Below are positions 23,301 through 32,014 of a stretch of 64,000 nucleotides of DNA, piece by piece. The stretch is taken from the NCBI GenBank assembly GCA_950097015.1, contig CATNEN010000029.1, positions 3,987,501 to 4,051,500 of the forward strand, read 5' to 3'. How positions within the stretch are numbered: position 1 is the stretch's first letter; every line of letters starts with the position of its first letter. The position numbers and the translations under genes are program-made. Source of the stretch: Macrostomum hystrix (lineage: Eukaryota > Platyhelminthes > Macrostomidae). The notes under the pieces were generated by a model. It had not been told where the DNA came from and searched no databases. It was given only the letters and a program-made list of their open reading frames with translations.

Positions 23301-26300
23301 GAGTGAGGTGGCTGTCTATGGAGGGAGTAGAGGCTAAGGTGTAAGGTGGCTGTCCAAAGGAGTGGTTAGGGCTACGAGGTGGCTGTCTGGAGGAGGGCGT
23401 ATGGGCTATGGAGTGAGGTGGCTGTCTAAAGGAGGGGGTAGAGGCTATGGAGTGAGGTGGCTGTCTAAAGGAGGGGGTAGAGGCTATGGAGTGAGGTGGC
23501 TGTCCAAAGGAGTGGTTAGGGCTACTAGGTGGCTGTCTGGAGGAGGGCGTATGGGCTATGGAGTGAGGTGGCTGTCTAAAGGAGGGGGTAGAGGCTATGG
23601 AGTGAGGTGGCTGTCTAAAGGAGGGGGTAGAGGCTATGGAGTGAGGTGGCTGTCTATGGAGAGAGTAGAGGCTAAGGTGTAAGGTGGCTGTCCAAAGGAG
23701 TGGTTAGGGCTACGAGGTGGCTGTCAGGAGGAGGGCGTATGGGCTATGGAGTGAGGTGGCTGTCTGGAGGAGGGCGTATGGGCTATGGAGTGAGGTGGCT
23801 GTCTGGAGGAGGGCGTATGGGCTATGGAGTGAGGTGGCTGTGTAAGCAGAGTACGAGTATAAAGGCTAGGGCGTCAGTTGTTGTGTTTCAATTAGAGGTA
23901 GGAGTGTAGATTTGAAGCCATTGGTCTATCTACCCGTCTAAGTAAGAGAATGAAAAGTGAATTCTACTAGCCAATAACTTGTCGTTTAAAGCCCAACAGC
24001 TGACATAAGCAACTTATAAATTGCGCTAAATTTAAGCCAGTCCGTTTGTCTCTCCCAATTTTTCACAGACCAGCCGGGAGTCCCTGGCCAGCAACGTGAG
24101 CGAAACGGAGGCCTCCTACGTGCACGGCCTAGTGCCAAGCGGCGAAGTGGAGGTGAACCTGCAGTACAACTACAAAGAGCGCCGCTTCACCGTCAACGTG
24201 GTGCAGTGCCGCAATTTGAACGCACTGGACGGCAATCCGCCGAATCCCTATGTGAAGACCTACCTGCTGCCAGACAAGACCAAGCGGTCCAAGAGGCGCA
24301 CGCAGACACGAAGGGCTACGGCCAACCCCATCTACAGCGAGCAGCTGGTCTATGACATTGTCAAGAGCGAGCTGGAGACCAGGACTCTGCAGGTATTTGG
24401 GATGGTTGCTATTGGCTCAGCAAAGTCACGTGATTATAGGCTAATAAACCTTCCGCAAACTCCTTCTCCCAAGGTGTCGGTGTGGCACAGCCTGACCTTC
24501 GGCTCGAACGTGTTCCTAGGCGAATGCCGCCTAGCAATGGAGAACTACCGCTTCGACGCCGGGCCGGAGGTATTGAAGCTGGGCCGTCGGGTTGAAATCC
24601 CCGTGCCGCTGCCCACCCTGATGTACCGCGGCGACATCATGCTGGCTCTGCGCTACGTCAGCGGCGAGCTCATCCGATCCAACCAGCTCGCCAGGGACGA
24701 TACGGGCAGGCCGGATGGACGCTCGCCTGCCGCAGGCCGTCTGGAAGTCTGGGTGCAGAATTGCCGCAACTTGGCCGGCTCCGGCAGCGGAGCTTCGCCC
24801 TACGTCAAGGGGTGAGCGGGGTGGGCCAGCTGGACCTATTCAAAGGTGAACTGGACCTATTCAAAGGTGAACTGGACCTATTCAAAGGTGAACTGGACCT
24901 ATTCAAATGTGAACTGGACCTATTCAAAGGTGAACTGGACCTATTCAAAGGTGAACTGGACCTATTCAAATGTGAACTGGACCTATTCAAAGGTGAACTG
25001 GACCTATTCAAAGGTGAACTGGACCTATTCAAATGTGAACTGGACCTATTCAAAGGTCTACTGGACCTATTCAAAGGTGAACTGGACCTATTCAAGGGTG
25101 AACTGGACCTATTCAAAGGTCTACTGGACCTATTCAAAGGTGAACTGGACCTATTCAAAGGTCTACTGGACCTATTCAAAGGTCTACTGGACCTATTCAA
25201 GGGGGAACTAGACCTATTCAAAGGTGAACTGGACCTATTCAAAGGTCAACTGGGCGCATTCAAAAGTCAACTGGACGCATTCGAATGCTATATAAAATCT
25301 TTTTATTTCAACAACATGAGACTAACGCAAATGGTTCAGTACATTGTTTATTACGATCCCCGCAGCTATCTGATCAACCCTGAGAACGTTGGCCGCGGCA
25401 GCCGGGGCGGCAAGGACTCGCGCAACAAGCAAAAATCCGCCATCGTTAAGGGAGACATGAATCCCAACTTTAATTCCATCCTGGCGTTCGACAATGTCCT
25501 GCTGGGCGAACTGAAGGACCGATCATTGGAGCTGACAGTTTGGGACTATGTCAAACTTGGCAGGAATGACTTCTTGGGTGGAGTCCGGCTGAATGTTGGT
25601 GGTGAGGCTGCGAGTTCTAATGACCTGTTCCTGATTCCCGAGCCACAGTTCTGTGACTTAAGAGTGACAGATTTGTGACTTCTGATTGAAAGCTACGTCA
25701 TTTCCGAGTGACATTCTGTGATTTCCGAGTGACATTTCTGTGATTTCCGAGTGACAGGTCTGTGATTTACAAGTGACAATTCTGTGATTTCCGAGTGACA
25801 GGTCTGTGATTTACAAGTGACATTTCTGTGATTTACAAGTGACAGGTCTGTGATTTACAAGTGACATTTCTGTGATTTCCGAGTGACAGGTCTGTGATTT
25901 ACAAGTGACAGGTCTGTGATTTACAAGTGACATTTCTGTGATTTCCGAGTGACAGGTCTGTGATTTACAAGTGACAGGTCTGTGATTTCCGAGTGACAGT
26001 TCTGTGATTTCTAAGTGACAGTTCTGTGATTTCCGAGTGACAGGTCTGTGATTTTCGAGTGACATTTCTGTGATTTCCGAGTGACAGGTCTGTGATTTCT
26101 AAGTGACAATTCTGTGATTTCCGAGTGACAGGTCTGTGATTTCTAAGTGACAATTCTGTGATTTCCGAGTGACAGGTCTGTGATTTCTAAGTGACAATTC
26201 TGTGATTTCCGAGTGACAGGTCTGTGATTTCCGAGTGACAGGTCTGTGATTTACAAGTGACATTTCTGTGATTTCCGAGTGACATTTCTGTGATTTCACA

Positions 26301-26564
26301 GTGACAGTTCTGTGATTTCCGAGTAAAATTCGGAGTCAAGTCTTTCATGACAAACCGCTTAGCAACGACTGCCGACCCTCCCATTTGATCCTAAATTCAG
26401 ACGGCCGGTTTCCTTGCATGGACGCTCGCGGTCACGAGATGCTAATGTGGGCCCGAATGCTTGAGAAGCCAAACGATTGGGTGGAGGGCAGCCTACTGCT
26501 CAGGCCCAGCATGGACTACAGGATGGACCTTCCACACCGGACTGACTCGGCTGCCGACCACTGA
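14868..26564 (+). CDS. Synaptotagmin-like protein (Slp/granuphilin/bitesize type), whole gene span
   Basis: I reconstruct nine exons encoding an N-terminal Slp homology domain (helix, Cys4+Cys4 zinc finger, second helix), a low-complexity linker, and tandem C2A and C2B domains. Slp proteins bind Rab27-GTP through the Slp homology domain and membranes through C2, tethering secretory vesicles to the plasma membrane. The S/T-G-x-WF motif after the zinc finger (SGDWF) is the Rab27 contact of Slp and rabphilin-type effectors. Junction phases agree for exons 2-3, 3-4, 4-5 and 6-9. The 1-2 and 5-6 junctions are less certain. Intron 6 is 81 nt; every other intron is enlarged by a minisatellite. C2A lacks most Asp residues that bind calcium, so calcium-independent lipid binding is likely. 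Confidence 0.88.
15357..17034. repeat. Tandem array, 22-bp unit, fills intron 1 (about 76 copies)
   Basis: The unit is CCAATCCCAACCTGTT plus RTCTGT, with R being A or G in different copies. A rarer CCACTCCC variant occurs at 15751, 16059, 16367, 16675 and 16917, giving a 308-bp (14-unit) higher-order period. The array starts at the exon 1 donor region and stops about 25 nt before the exon 2 acceptor. Because 22 is not a multiple of three and the unit has no stop, all three forward frames stay open for over 550 codons; these frames are repeat artefacts. Confidence 0.98.
17060..17406 (+). CDS. Synaptotagmin-like exon 2 (zinc finger, Rab27-binding SGDWF)
   Basis: After an acceptor TTACGCAG at 17059 (an alternative AG at 17035 is in the same phase), the exon encodes KLRRELHRTM, then CELC, CNRC, CRSC and CRLC, four paired cysteines of a FYVE-like zinc finger, followed by SAKSGDWFTEEA. 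This is the zinc finger and second helix of Slp3-5 and rabphilin-type Slp homology domains. The strong donor GGC/GTGAGT at 17406/17407 leaves phase 1, which exon 3 completes. Confidence 0.87.
17430..19340. repeat. Degenerate tandem array, 34-bp unit, in intron 2
   Basis: The core unit is GGGATTTCTGTGAATCATG followed by ATTTGTACTTTAATT. It is regular from about 17740 to 19150 and decays into GGATTT-rich relatives on both sides, starting about 30 nt after the exon 2 donor. A distinct sub-block (GGGTTTCCATTAAATTGGG then TAGGCGTTCCTG) recurs near 18005 and 18355, a sign of block duplication. Confidence 0.93.
19843..20047. repeat. Short tandem array, 34-bp unit (6 copies), end of intron 2
   Basis: Units share AGTCTGTAAACC, GAGCACCC and GCCTGACAGTC. 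The array ends about 27 nt before the exon 3 acceptor, so the branch point and polypyrimidine tract must lie in or just after its last copy. Confidence 0.93.
20075..20364 (+). CDS. Synaptotagmin-like exon 3 (charged linker, poly-A, poly-Q)
   Basis: The acceptor CCCGCAG ends at 20074 and the exon completes the phase-1 codon from exon 2. It encodes a Gln/Glu/Arg/Lys-rich helix-like stretch (ERQRREQKKAEQEEQQR), a basic patch, an Ala run (GCAGCC repeats) and a Gln run (CAG repeats), ending TVSIRVQGPDYDGDIH before CAT/GTAAGA at 20364/20365. There is no known fold; it is the linker between the Slp homology domain and C2A. Length 290 nt restores phase 0. Confidence 0.75.
20377..21304. repeat. Tandem array, 23-bp unit, in intron 3 (about 40 copies)
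   Basis: The unit core is CTGTAGATCTATCATCTAAA plus TGC, with a few shortened or ATGAATG variants repeated in blocks. Degenerate units begin about 12 nt after the exon 3 donor. Each unit contains the palindrome AGATCT. Confidence 0.97.
21393..21575 (+). CDS. Synaptotagmin-like exon 4 (linker)
   Basis: The acceptor is TTGCCTCAG at 21392 and the donor ACG/GTGAGT at 21575/21576, giving exactly 61 codons in phase 0. The encoded sequence is an acidic then Gln/Gly/Ser-rich linker (DDSVSVIGDRNLDEPDGDI, then a poly-Q run and a Ser/His-rich end). No domain is recognised. It is assigned by codon use, clean splice sites and phase agreement with its neighbours. Confidence 0.72.
21860..22507. repeat. Tandem array, 16-bp unit, in intron 4 (about 40 copies)
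   Basis: The unit is GAGACACGGGAGAGAT with GAGACAGGGGAGAGAT and GAGACATGGGAGAGAT variants. A block with GAGGAGCCATATAGAT appears twice (near 21963 and 22136), a 173-bp spaced duplication. The strand is purine-rich throughout. Related units occur at 58.8 kb and, on the opposite strand, at 32-34.5 kb. Confidence 0.97.
22607..23047 (+). CDS. Synaptotagmin-like exon 5 (Ser-rich linker)
   Basis: The frame from the AG at 22605-22606 encodes a Ser/Ala/Pro/Asp-rich segment with basic clusters (RRASASCPDLTSV, ERRLSGARRLSNAI, SKRRRRSSAGNLP) that look like kinase sites. It joins exon 4 in phase 0. The acceptor tract is weak. The donor is unresolved; CGT/GTCGGT at 23047/23048 is the phase-0 choice, and the frame would otherwise stop at 23080. 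Confidence 0.6.
23236..23845. repeat. Tandem array, 39-bp unit with 33-bp variants, in intron 5
   Basis: Units start GGCTGTCTAAAGGAGGGGG, continue TAGAGGCTATGG and end AGTGAGGT. Shorter forms with GTGGTTAGGGCTACGAGGT alternate, giving a composite block that appears about three times. The strand is G-rich, with GGGGG runs in many units. Confidence 0.93.
24069..24392 (+). CDS. Synaptotagmin-like exon 6 (C2A, first half)
   Basis: The acceptor TTTTTCACAG ends at 24068 and the donor CAG/GTATTT is at 24392/24393, giving 108 codons in phase 0. It encodes GEVEVNLQYNYKERRFTVNV, VQCRNLNALDG, NPYVKTYLLPDKTKRSKR and RRATANPIYSEQLVYDI, the beta strands and polybasic loop of a type-I C2 domain as in Slp C2A. 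The canonical DPYVK Asp is Asn here. Confidence 0.92.
24474..24811 (+). CDS. Synaptotagmin-like exon 7 (C2A end, C2B start)
   Basis: The exon begins VSVWHSLTFGSNVFLGE, the last calcium-loop region of C2A, with His and Ser/Asn where calcium-binding C2 domains have Asp. It continues through the inter-C2 linker (GDIMLALRYVSGELI) into C2B strand 1 (GRLEVWVQNCRNLAG) and ends SPYVK plus GG at GG/GTGAGC (24811/24812), phase 2. It follows an 81-nt intron (24393-24473). Confidence 0.9.
24826..25285. repeat. Tandem array, 21-bp unit, in intron 7 (about 21 copies)
   Basis: The unit is GAACTGGACCTATTCAAAG plus GT, with CTACTGGACC and TTCAAATGT variants. It begins about 15 nt after the exon 7 donor, and the donor-proximal sequence GGTGGGCCAGCTGG looks like a diverged first unit. 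Each standard unit contains AAAGGTGAAC, a donor-like site. As 21 is a multiple of three, long in-frame repeats appear in all frames; these are intronic. Confidence 0.97.
25366..25601 (+). CDS. Synaptotagmin-like exon 8 (C2B core)
   Basis: The acceptor CCCCGCAG ends at 25365 and the first base completes the exon 7 codon. The exon encodes YLINPENVGRGSRGGKDS, then KSAIVKGDMNPNFNSILAF and SLELTVWDYVKLGRNDFLGG, the C2 central strands and last loop. The loop keeps WD and ND Asp residues, unlike C2A. The donor GGTG/GTGAGG at 25601/25602 leaves phase 1, completed by exon 9. Confidence 0.9.
25622..26325. repeat. Tandem array, 22-bp unit, in intron 8 (about 31 copies)
   Basis: The unit reads TCTGTGATTTCCGAGTGACA plus GG, with ATT/AGT, TTACAAG and TTCTAAG variants. 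It begins about 20 nt after the exon 8 donor, where degenerate copies can be followed almost to the splice site, and stops about 75 nt before the exon 9 acceptor. Confidence 0.97.
26401..26564 (+). CDS. Synaptotagmin-like exon 9 (C2B C-terminus, stop)
   Basis: After AAATTCAG at 26400 the exon encodes DGRFPCMDARGHEMLMWARM, then EKPNDWVEGSLLLRPSM. The pattern W..M...P..W.EG.L.LR..M is the C-terminal signature of Slp C2B domains. The protein ends 17 residues later at TGA 26562-26564. A related pair of 22-bp arrays lies on either side of this 164-nt exon. Confidence 0.92.
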
Positions 26565-27225
26565 GTCCCAGTCTGACAGTTGTGTGACTACAGTCTAACA
26601 GGTGTGTGACTACAGTCTGACAGGTGTGTGACTGCAGTCTTAAAGGTGTGTGACTACAGTCTGAAAGGTGTGTGACTACAGTCTGAAAGGTGTGTGACTA
26701 CAGTCTGAAAGGTGTGTGACTTCAGTCTGACAGGTGTGTGACTGCAGTCTTAAAGGTTTGTGACTGCAGTCTTAAAGGTGTGTGACTACAGTCTGAAAGG
26801 TGTGTGACTTCAGTCTGACAGGTGTGTGACTACAGTCTGAAAGGTGTGTGACTTCAGTCTGACAGGTGTGTGACTACAGTCTGACAGGTGTGTGACTTCA
26901 GTCTGACAGGTGTGTGACGACAGTCTGACAGGTGTGTGACTTCAGTCTAACAGGTGTGTGACTACAGTCTGACAGGTGTGTGACTAATGTCTGAGAGGTG
27001 TGTGACTACAGTCTGACAGGTGTGTGACTGCAGTCTGACAGGTGTGTGACTACAGTCTGACAGGTGTGTGACTAATGTCTAGCAGGTGTGTGACTACAGT
27101 CTGACAGGTGTGTGACTGCAGTCTTAAAGGTGTGTGACTGCAGTCTGACAGGTGTGTGACTGCAGTCTGACAGGTGTGTGACTACAGTCTGGCAGATGTC
27201 TGAATTGAATCTGATAGGTGTGTTA
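26565..27225. repeat. Tandem array, 22-bp unit, directly after the stop codon (about 30 copies)
   Basis: The unit reads TCTGACAGGTGTGTGACTAC plus AG. It starts at the stop codon, so the 3'UTR of the synaptotagmin-like mRNA would be built of it. It shares the core TGACAGGTnTGTGA with the intron 8 array. Each unit contains ACAGGTGTGT, a donor-like site. Confidence 0.97.
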
Positions 27226-27995
27226 ATTCTAATTTTTTCATAAGATATTATTTTGCAAAGTCTGAAAACTCTGTTTATTAAATTTCTTTGTTGTTTGTCA
27301 CTGTTAAATGTAATTATTAACAGCAAAGCATGGTCAATGATTATATATTTTAACCTCACGAATACACTTAAACATTCTCTTATCAGCTTTCGTTTATAGA
27401 TTACTCGTTCAAAGTAATTCTCAATTATTTCATTTCGTTTTAACTCCTTCAAGGCATTCTATTATTAATAGAATACCGATATGCCTTCTATTATAAATTT
27501 TGCATGCTCGCTTCGTACTACTTTTAGTTTTATGTGCAGTAGTGCGGTCAGTTATTTTTTTCGAAAAAACATATATGCAAATAACATAAAACTTATAAGA
27601 ATTCCAATTTTCTCGTTTACGAAATTCCCATTTTTGATGTCGATTATCATCGAGTCTGAAGATTACTCTGGAAATCCCAGTTAGCTTATTGCCCTGCTTT
27701 TATTTTCAATCCTCACAATATACCTATCCTGTTTGTTAAATCAAAAACTTAATTTATGATTTTGTTCATCAGCTGTGTCTGCACAATTATATGCTTGTCA
27801 AAATGCCCTATTTTATGTCTTTAACCTTATAATCCAAGTATTATTTAACAATTTTTGTCATAAATTATTTGAAAAAATCTTTATTTGTCGTTCGAAATTT
27901 AAATTCTCAAGGTTTTCAATATAATGACCATTTAACATACGGCTGGCTGTCATTCCGGATTATCTGAGTCTCAGACTTAACGTGCCTCTTCGTGT
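27226..27995. other. AT-rich spacer, no gene seen
   Basis: Unique AT-rich sequence between two arrays. It may hold the poly(A) site of the synaptotagmin-like gene, but no AATAAA is placed convincingly. Nothing coding is supported. Confidence 0.4.
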
Positions 27996-27997
27996 GA

Positions 27998-29645
27998 TTG
28001 TGAGAGTAGGATGAGAATGAGCAGACACCTGAGAGAGTAGGATGAGAATGAGCAGACACCTGAGAGAGAGTAGGTTGAGAATGAGCAGACACCTGAGAGA
28101 GAGTAGGATGAGAATGAGCAGACACCTGAGAGAGAGTAGGATGAGAATGAGCAGACACCTGAGAGAGAGTAGGATGAGAATGAGCAGACACCTGAGAGAG
28201 AGAATAGGATGAGAATGAGCAGACACCTGAGAGAGAGAATAGGATGAGAATGAGCAGACACCTGAGAAAGAGTAGGTTGAGAATGAGCAGACACCTGAGA
28301 GAGAGTAGGATGAGAATGAGCAGACACCTGAGAGAGAGAATAGGATGAGAATGAGCAGACACCTGAGAGAGAGAATAGGATGAGAATGAGCAGACACCTG
28401 AGAGAGAGTAGGATGAGAATGAGCAGACACCTGAGAGAGAGTAGGATGAGAATGAGCAGACACCTGAGAGAGAGTAGGATGAGAATGAGCAGACACCTGA
28501 GAGAGAGTAGGATGAGAATGAGCAGACACCTGATAGAGAGTAGGTTGAGAATGAGCAGACACCTGAGAGAGAGTAGGATGAGAATGAGCAGACACCTGAG
28601 AGAGAGTAGGATGAGAATGAGCAGACACCTGAGAGAGAGTAGGATGAGAATGAGCAGACACCTGAGAGAGAGAATAGGATGAGAATGAGCAGACACCTGA
28701 GAGAGAGTAGGATGAGAATGAGCAGACACCTGAGAGAGAGTAGGATGAGAATGAGCAGACACCTGAGAGAGAGTAGGATGAGAATGAGCAGACACCTGAG
28801 AGAGAGAATAGGATGAGAATGAGCAGACACCTGAGAGAGAGAATAGGATGAGAATGAGCAGACACCTGAGAAAGAGTAGGTTGAGAATGAGCAGACACCT
28901 GAGAGAGAGTAGGATGAGAATGAGCAGACACCTGAGAGAGAGAATAGGATGAGAATGAGCAGACACCTGAGAGAGAGAATAGGATGAGAATGAGCAGACA
29001 CCTGAGAGAGAGTAGGATGAGAATGAGCAGACACCTGAGAGAGAGTAGGATGAGAATGAGCAGACACCTGAGAGAGAGTAGGATGAGAATGAGCAGACAC
29101 CTGAGAGAGAGAATAGGATGAGAATGAGCAGACACCTGAGAGAGAGAATAGGATGAGAATGAGCAGACACCTGAGAGAGAGTAGGATGAGAATGAGCAGA
29201 CACCTGAGAGATAGTAGGATGAGAATGAGCAGACACCTGAGAGAGAGTAGGATGAGAATGAGCAGACACCTGAGAGAGAGAATAGGATGAGAATGAGCAG
29301 ACACCTGAGAGAGAGTAGGATGAGAATGAGCAGACACCTGAGAGATAGTAGGATGAGAATGAGCAGACACCTGAGAGAGAGTAGGATGAGAATGAGCAGA
29401 CACCTGAGAGAGAGTAGGATGAGAATGAGCAGACACCTGAGAGAGAGAGTAGGATGAGAATGAGCAGACACCTGAGAGAGAGTAGGAAGAGAATGAGCAG
29501 ACAGGCGAGCAGGCGAGAGTAGGAAGAGAATGAGCAGACAGGCGAGCAGGCGAGAGTAGGATGAGAATGAGCAGACAGGCGAGCAGGCGAGAGTAGGAAG
29601 AGAATGAGCAGACAGGCGAGCAGGCGAGAGTAGGATGAGAATGAC
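27998..29645. repeat. Tandem array, 33-bp unit with 31/35-bp variants (about 50 copies)
   Basis: The unit core is GAGTAGGATGAGAATGAGCA followed by GACACCTGAGA. The GA run varies in length (GAGAGAGAG versus GAGAGAGAATAGG). The right edge (29490-29640) changes to a GGCGAGCAGGCGAGAGTAGG form. A GAGAAAGAGTAGGTTGAG variant occurs at 28264 and 28868, suggesting a block of about 604 bp was duplicated. Minus-strand frames of over 550 codons come from the repeat. Confidence 0.97.
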
Positions 29646-30349
29646 AATTTTCAGTCGAGTACAAAGGGCTGCAGGGCTGAGCAAACAAAGCGATGACAGA
29701 CAAGGCGGCTGAGAATAAGATCCCTTGTCAAACAGTGCATCCCATGACGCGACCTGCCAGCAAACAGCACCTGGTGGCAGGCAGATTCGCTTACGTAGCC
29801 TTTTATGCATTCAGTGTTCGATTGTCTTTGACAAACACACATTCTGCAGGTATCTGGGCGGTTGCTGTACCAATGAAAACTCCTTCCAACTCAAGTTCAA
29901 ATTTATTCGTCACCAACAGAGTAACAGCCACCATCTCCCATTTAGATTATTCACAATCGCAGATTTTTTTTATTCCTTCACTGCGCTCCCGCGGCATTGA
30001 TTTTGATTGACACCCGATGGGGAGATGACATTTTTTTGTCTGAAAACTGACTTGACCCAAGGGGTAATGGGGGTGTTGCAGACTTAACTGGAAGACTGAC
30101 GGCTGTGGCATGTGTGTCACCTTTTTCTCTGCAAAGCTGTAGAATTAGCTTTAATGCTTCTCTGTTCCTTATACTGTGGATGAGCTTCCGTGAAGTCATT
30201 CAAAGTAGAGCTAACTGACAGCATCATCAGCTGACAAGCCAGAGCTGTCAATCCGATCCATTTGCAAGAGGCACACTTAGAGACAAAGAAAACTAACTTG
30301 CCTGTTCTCTGGGATAATCGGCATATTCTGATAGCTGCAGGCATGCTTG
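29646..30349. other. Unique spacer, no supported gene
   Basis: Mixed-composition unique sequence. Short frames on both strands (for example 29725-30000 plus with several Cys, and 30117-30344 minus) have no recognisable domain and lack convincing splice partners. A small lineage-specific exon cannot be excluded. Confidence 0.35.
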
Positions 30350-30922
30350 CATTCTTGCATGCAGTGACAGATGCCAGTGGATGCAGTGGGAGATGCCAGT
30401 GGATGCAGTGACAGATGCCAGTGGATGCAGTGACAGATGCCAGTGGATGCAGTGACAGATGCCAGTGGATGCAGTGGGAGATGCCAGTGGATGCAGTGGG
30501 AGATGCCAGTGGATGCAGTGACAGATGCCAGTGGATGCAGTGGGAGATGCCAGTGGATGCAGTGACAGATGCCAGTGGATGCAGTGACAGATGCCAGTGG
30601 ATGCAGTGACAGATGCCAGTGGATGCAGTGACAGATGCCAGTGGATGCAGTGACAGATGCCAGTGGATGCAGTGGGAGATGCCAGTGGATGCAGTGGGAG
30701 ATGCCAGTGGATGCAGTGGGAGATGCCAGTGGATGCAGTGGGAGATGCCAGTGGATGCAGTGACAGATGCCAGTGGATGCAGTGACAGATGCCAGTGGAT
30801 GCAGTGACAGATGCCAGTGGATGCAGTGACAGATGCCAGTGGATGCAGTGACAGATGCCAGTGGATGCAGTGGGAGATGCCAGTGTATGCAGTGGGAGAT
30901 GCCAGTGGATGCAGTGGGAGAA
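30350..30922. repeat. Tandem array, 22-bp unit (about 26 copies)
   Basis: The unit reads AGATGCCAGTGGATGCAGTG plus AC or GG. Copies are almost identical apart from the AC/GG choice, which makes a binary pattern along the array. GATGCAG in each unit resembles a splice acceptor. Confidence 0.97.
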
Positions 30923-32010
30923 TTAATTTTGCACTGCGCCTGTTGGTGAGGTGCTACAGTAGTTTGCGTCACCTAAAATCATTGTTGGACGCTTTGCTGC
31001 AGTTTTCGGAGGCTAACACCGAATCGGTTCACCTCAACTAGACCCTCCACTGTGTCTTGGAGCCTGTGATAGATTGCAGCAATTCGATACTATTTTCGGC
31101 TGATACTCGACATTAGATAAACATTAATAATAACAGCGCCAGCTTACAGAGCACTGATTTATTGCACAAGCATATTACTCGTATGAAGCATGCAAAACTG
31201 AATGTTAAATGAAAACTTCTTTTTTGCAATGCGCCATGATTTATATTGCTCACATTTTCTTGCATATTCTAATCTAACCACTTGTCGTGTCTGAGGGAAT
31301 AATCTGTTGTATCTCTCCCTCACTTATATCTCCAGTTAACCTCGTAATCCCTACCTTACTCCTCCAATCTTTCTTCCCCAATCCCTGTCCCCGATTCTTT
31401 CCACCCATTCTCTCTACCCCAGTCTCTCTCCCCCAGTCTCTCTCCCTAAATCAATATTTGTTAATCTTTAAGAGTCTATGAAATAAGGCAGAGAGATGTA
31501 TCCGTATCGTTAACTGCGGCGGAGTGAGTAATTGCTTCATGCAACACCTGGTCCCACCGCCTCCAGCCTAATGAGAACCGGCAAGCGTCTTGTCATCAAA
31601 ACCAAAACTGCTGAATTCTTAGTGCCTGCAACATTCGACAAATTCGGATGCAGAATTGCATCAATCCATCTGCTACTGGAGCTGTTCAACCGGACCCATT
31701 CTTCATTCCTCTTCAGACTATTCCGAAACAAAAAATAAAGGATTGCCGCCATGCTACCGCCCCCAAACCGTCCGCCATCCATCATCGATAGGCCTCCTTG
31801 CTGCAGTCGCGTAATAAGCTCGATGCTCCGATCAATTAATGTTATTTGCGTTCTAGCCCAGCAATGCCTAACTGTCACTGTGCGCCTCTGCCTGGCCGCT
31901 TCATTTCCAGCCTCCGGACCCCCTCACACTCAATCTCTGTCTGTCTGACTGCCCCAGTCACAGAACAGCAACATTATTTGAATTATGATTGGAACTCCTT
32001 GCTACCGCTG
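30923..32010. other. Unique spacer, no supported gene
   Basis: Contains a 35-codon open stretch right after the array (30923-31041 plus) encoding ALRLLVRCYSSLRHLKSLLD, which looks protein-like but is not recognised, and a 31532-31738 frame of similar status. A pyrimidine-rich stretch lies at 31310-31450. No call is made. Confidence 0.3.
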
Positions 32011-32014
32011 TGAC

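Noticed and set aside
24761-25678. Reading exon 7 straight through the 21-bp array as coding
   Set aside because: Exon 7 has a good donor at 24811, exon 8 a good acceptor at 25365 with matching phase, and the repeat would interrupt the C2B fold.
27916-29810. Minus-strand open frames of 556-616 codons
   Set aside because: Pure products of the 33-bp array, open in all three minus frames; no start, domain or codon bias.
29693-30010. Cys-containing frames at the end of the 33-bp array
   Set aside because: No domain, frames overlap each other, and splice sites are not paired.
30923-31041. Possible small exon (ALRLLVRCYSSLRHLKSLLD)
   Set aside because: It looks protein-like, but there is no recognised family, no matching exon nearby, and the acceptor would be in the array.
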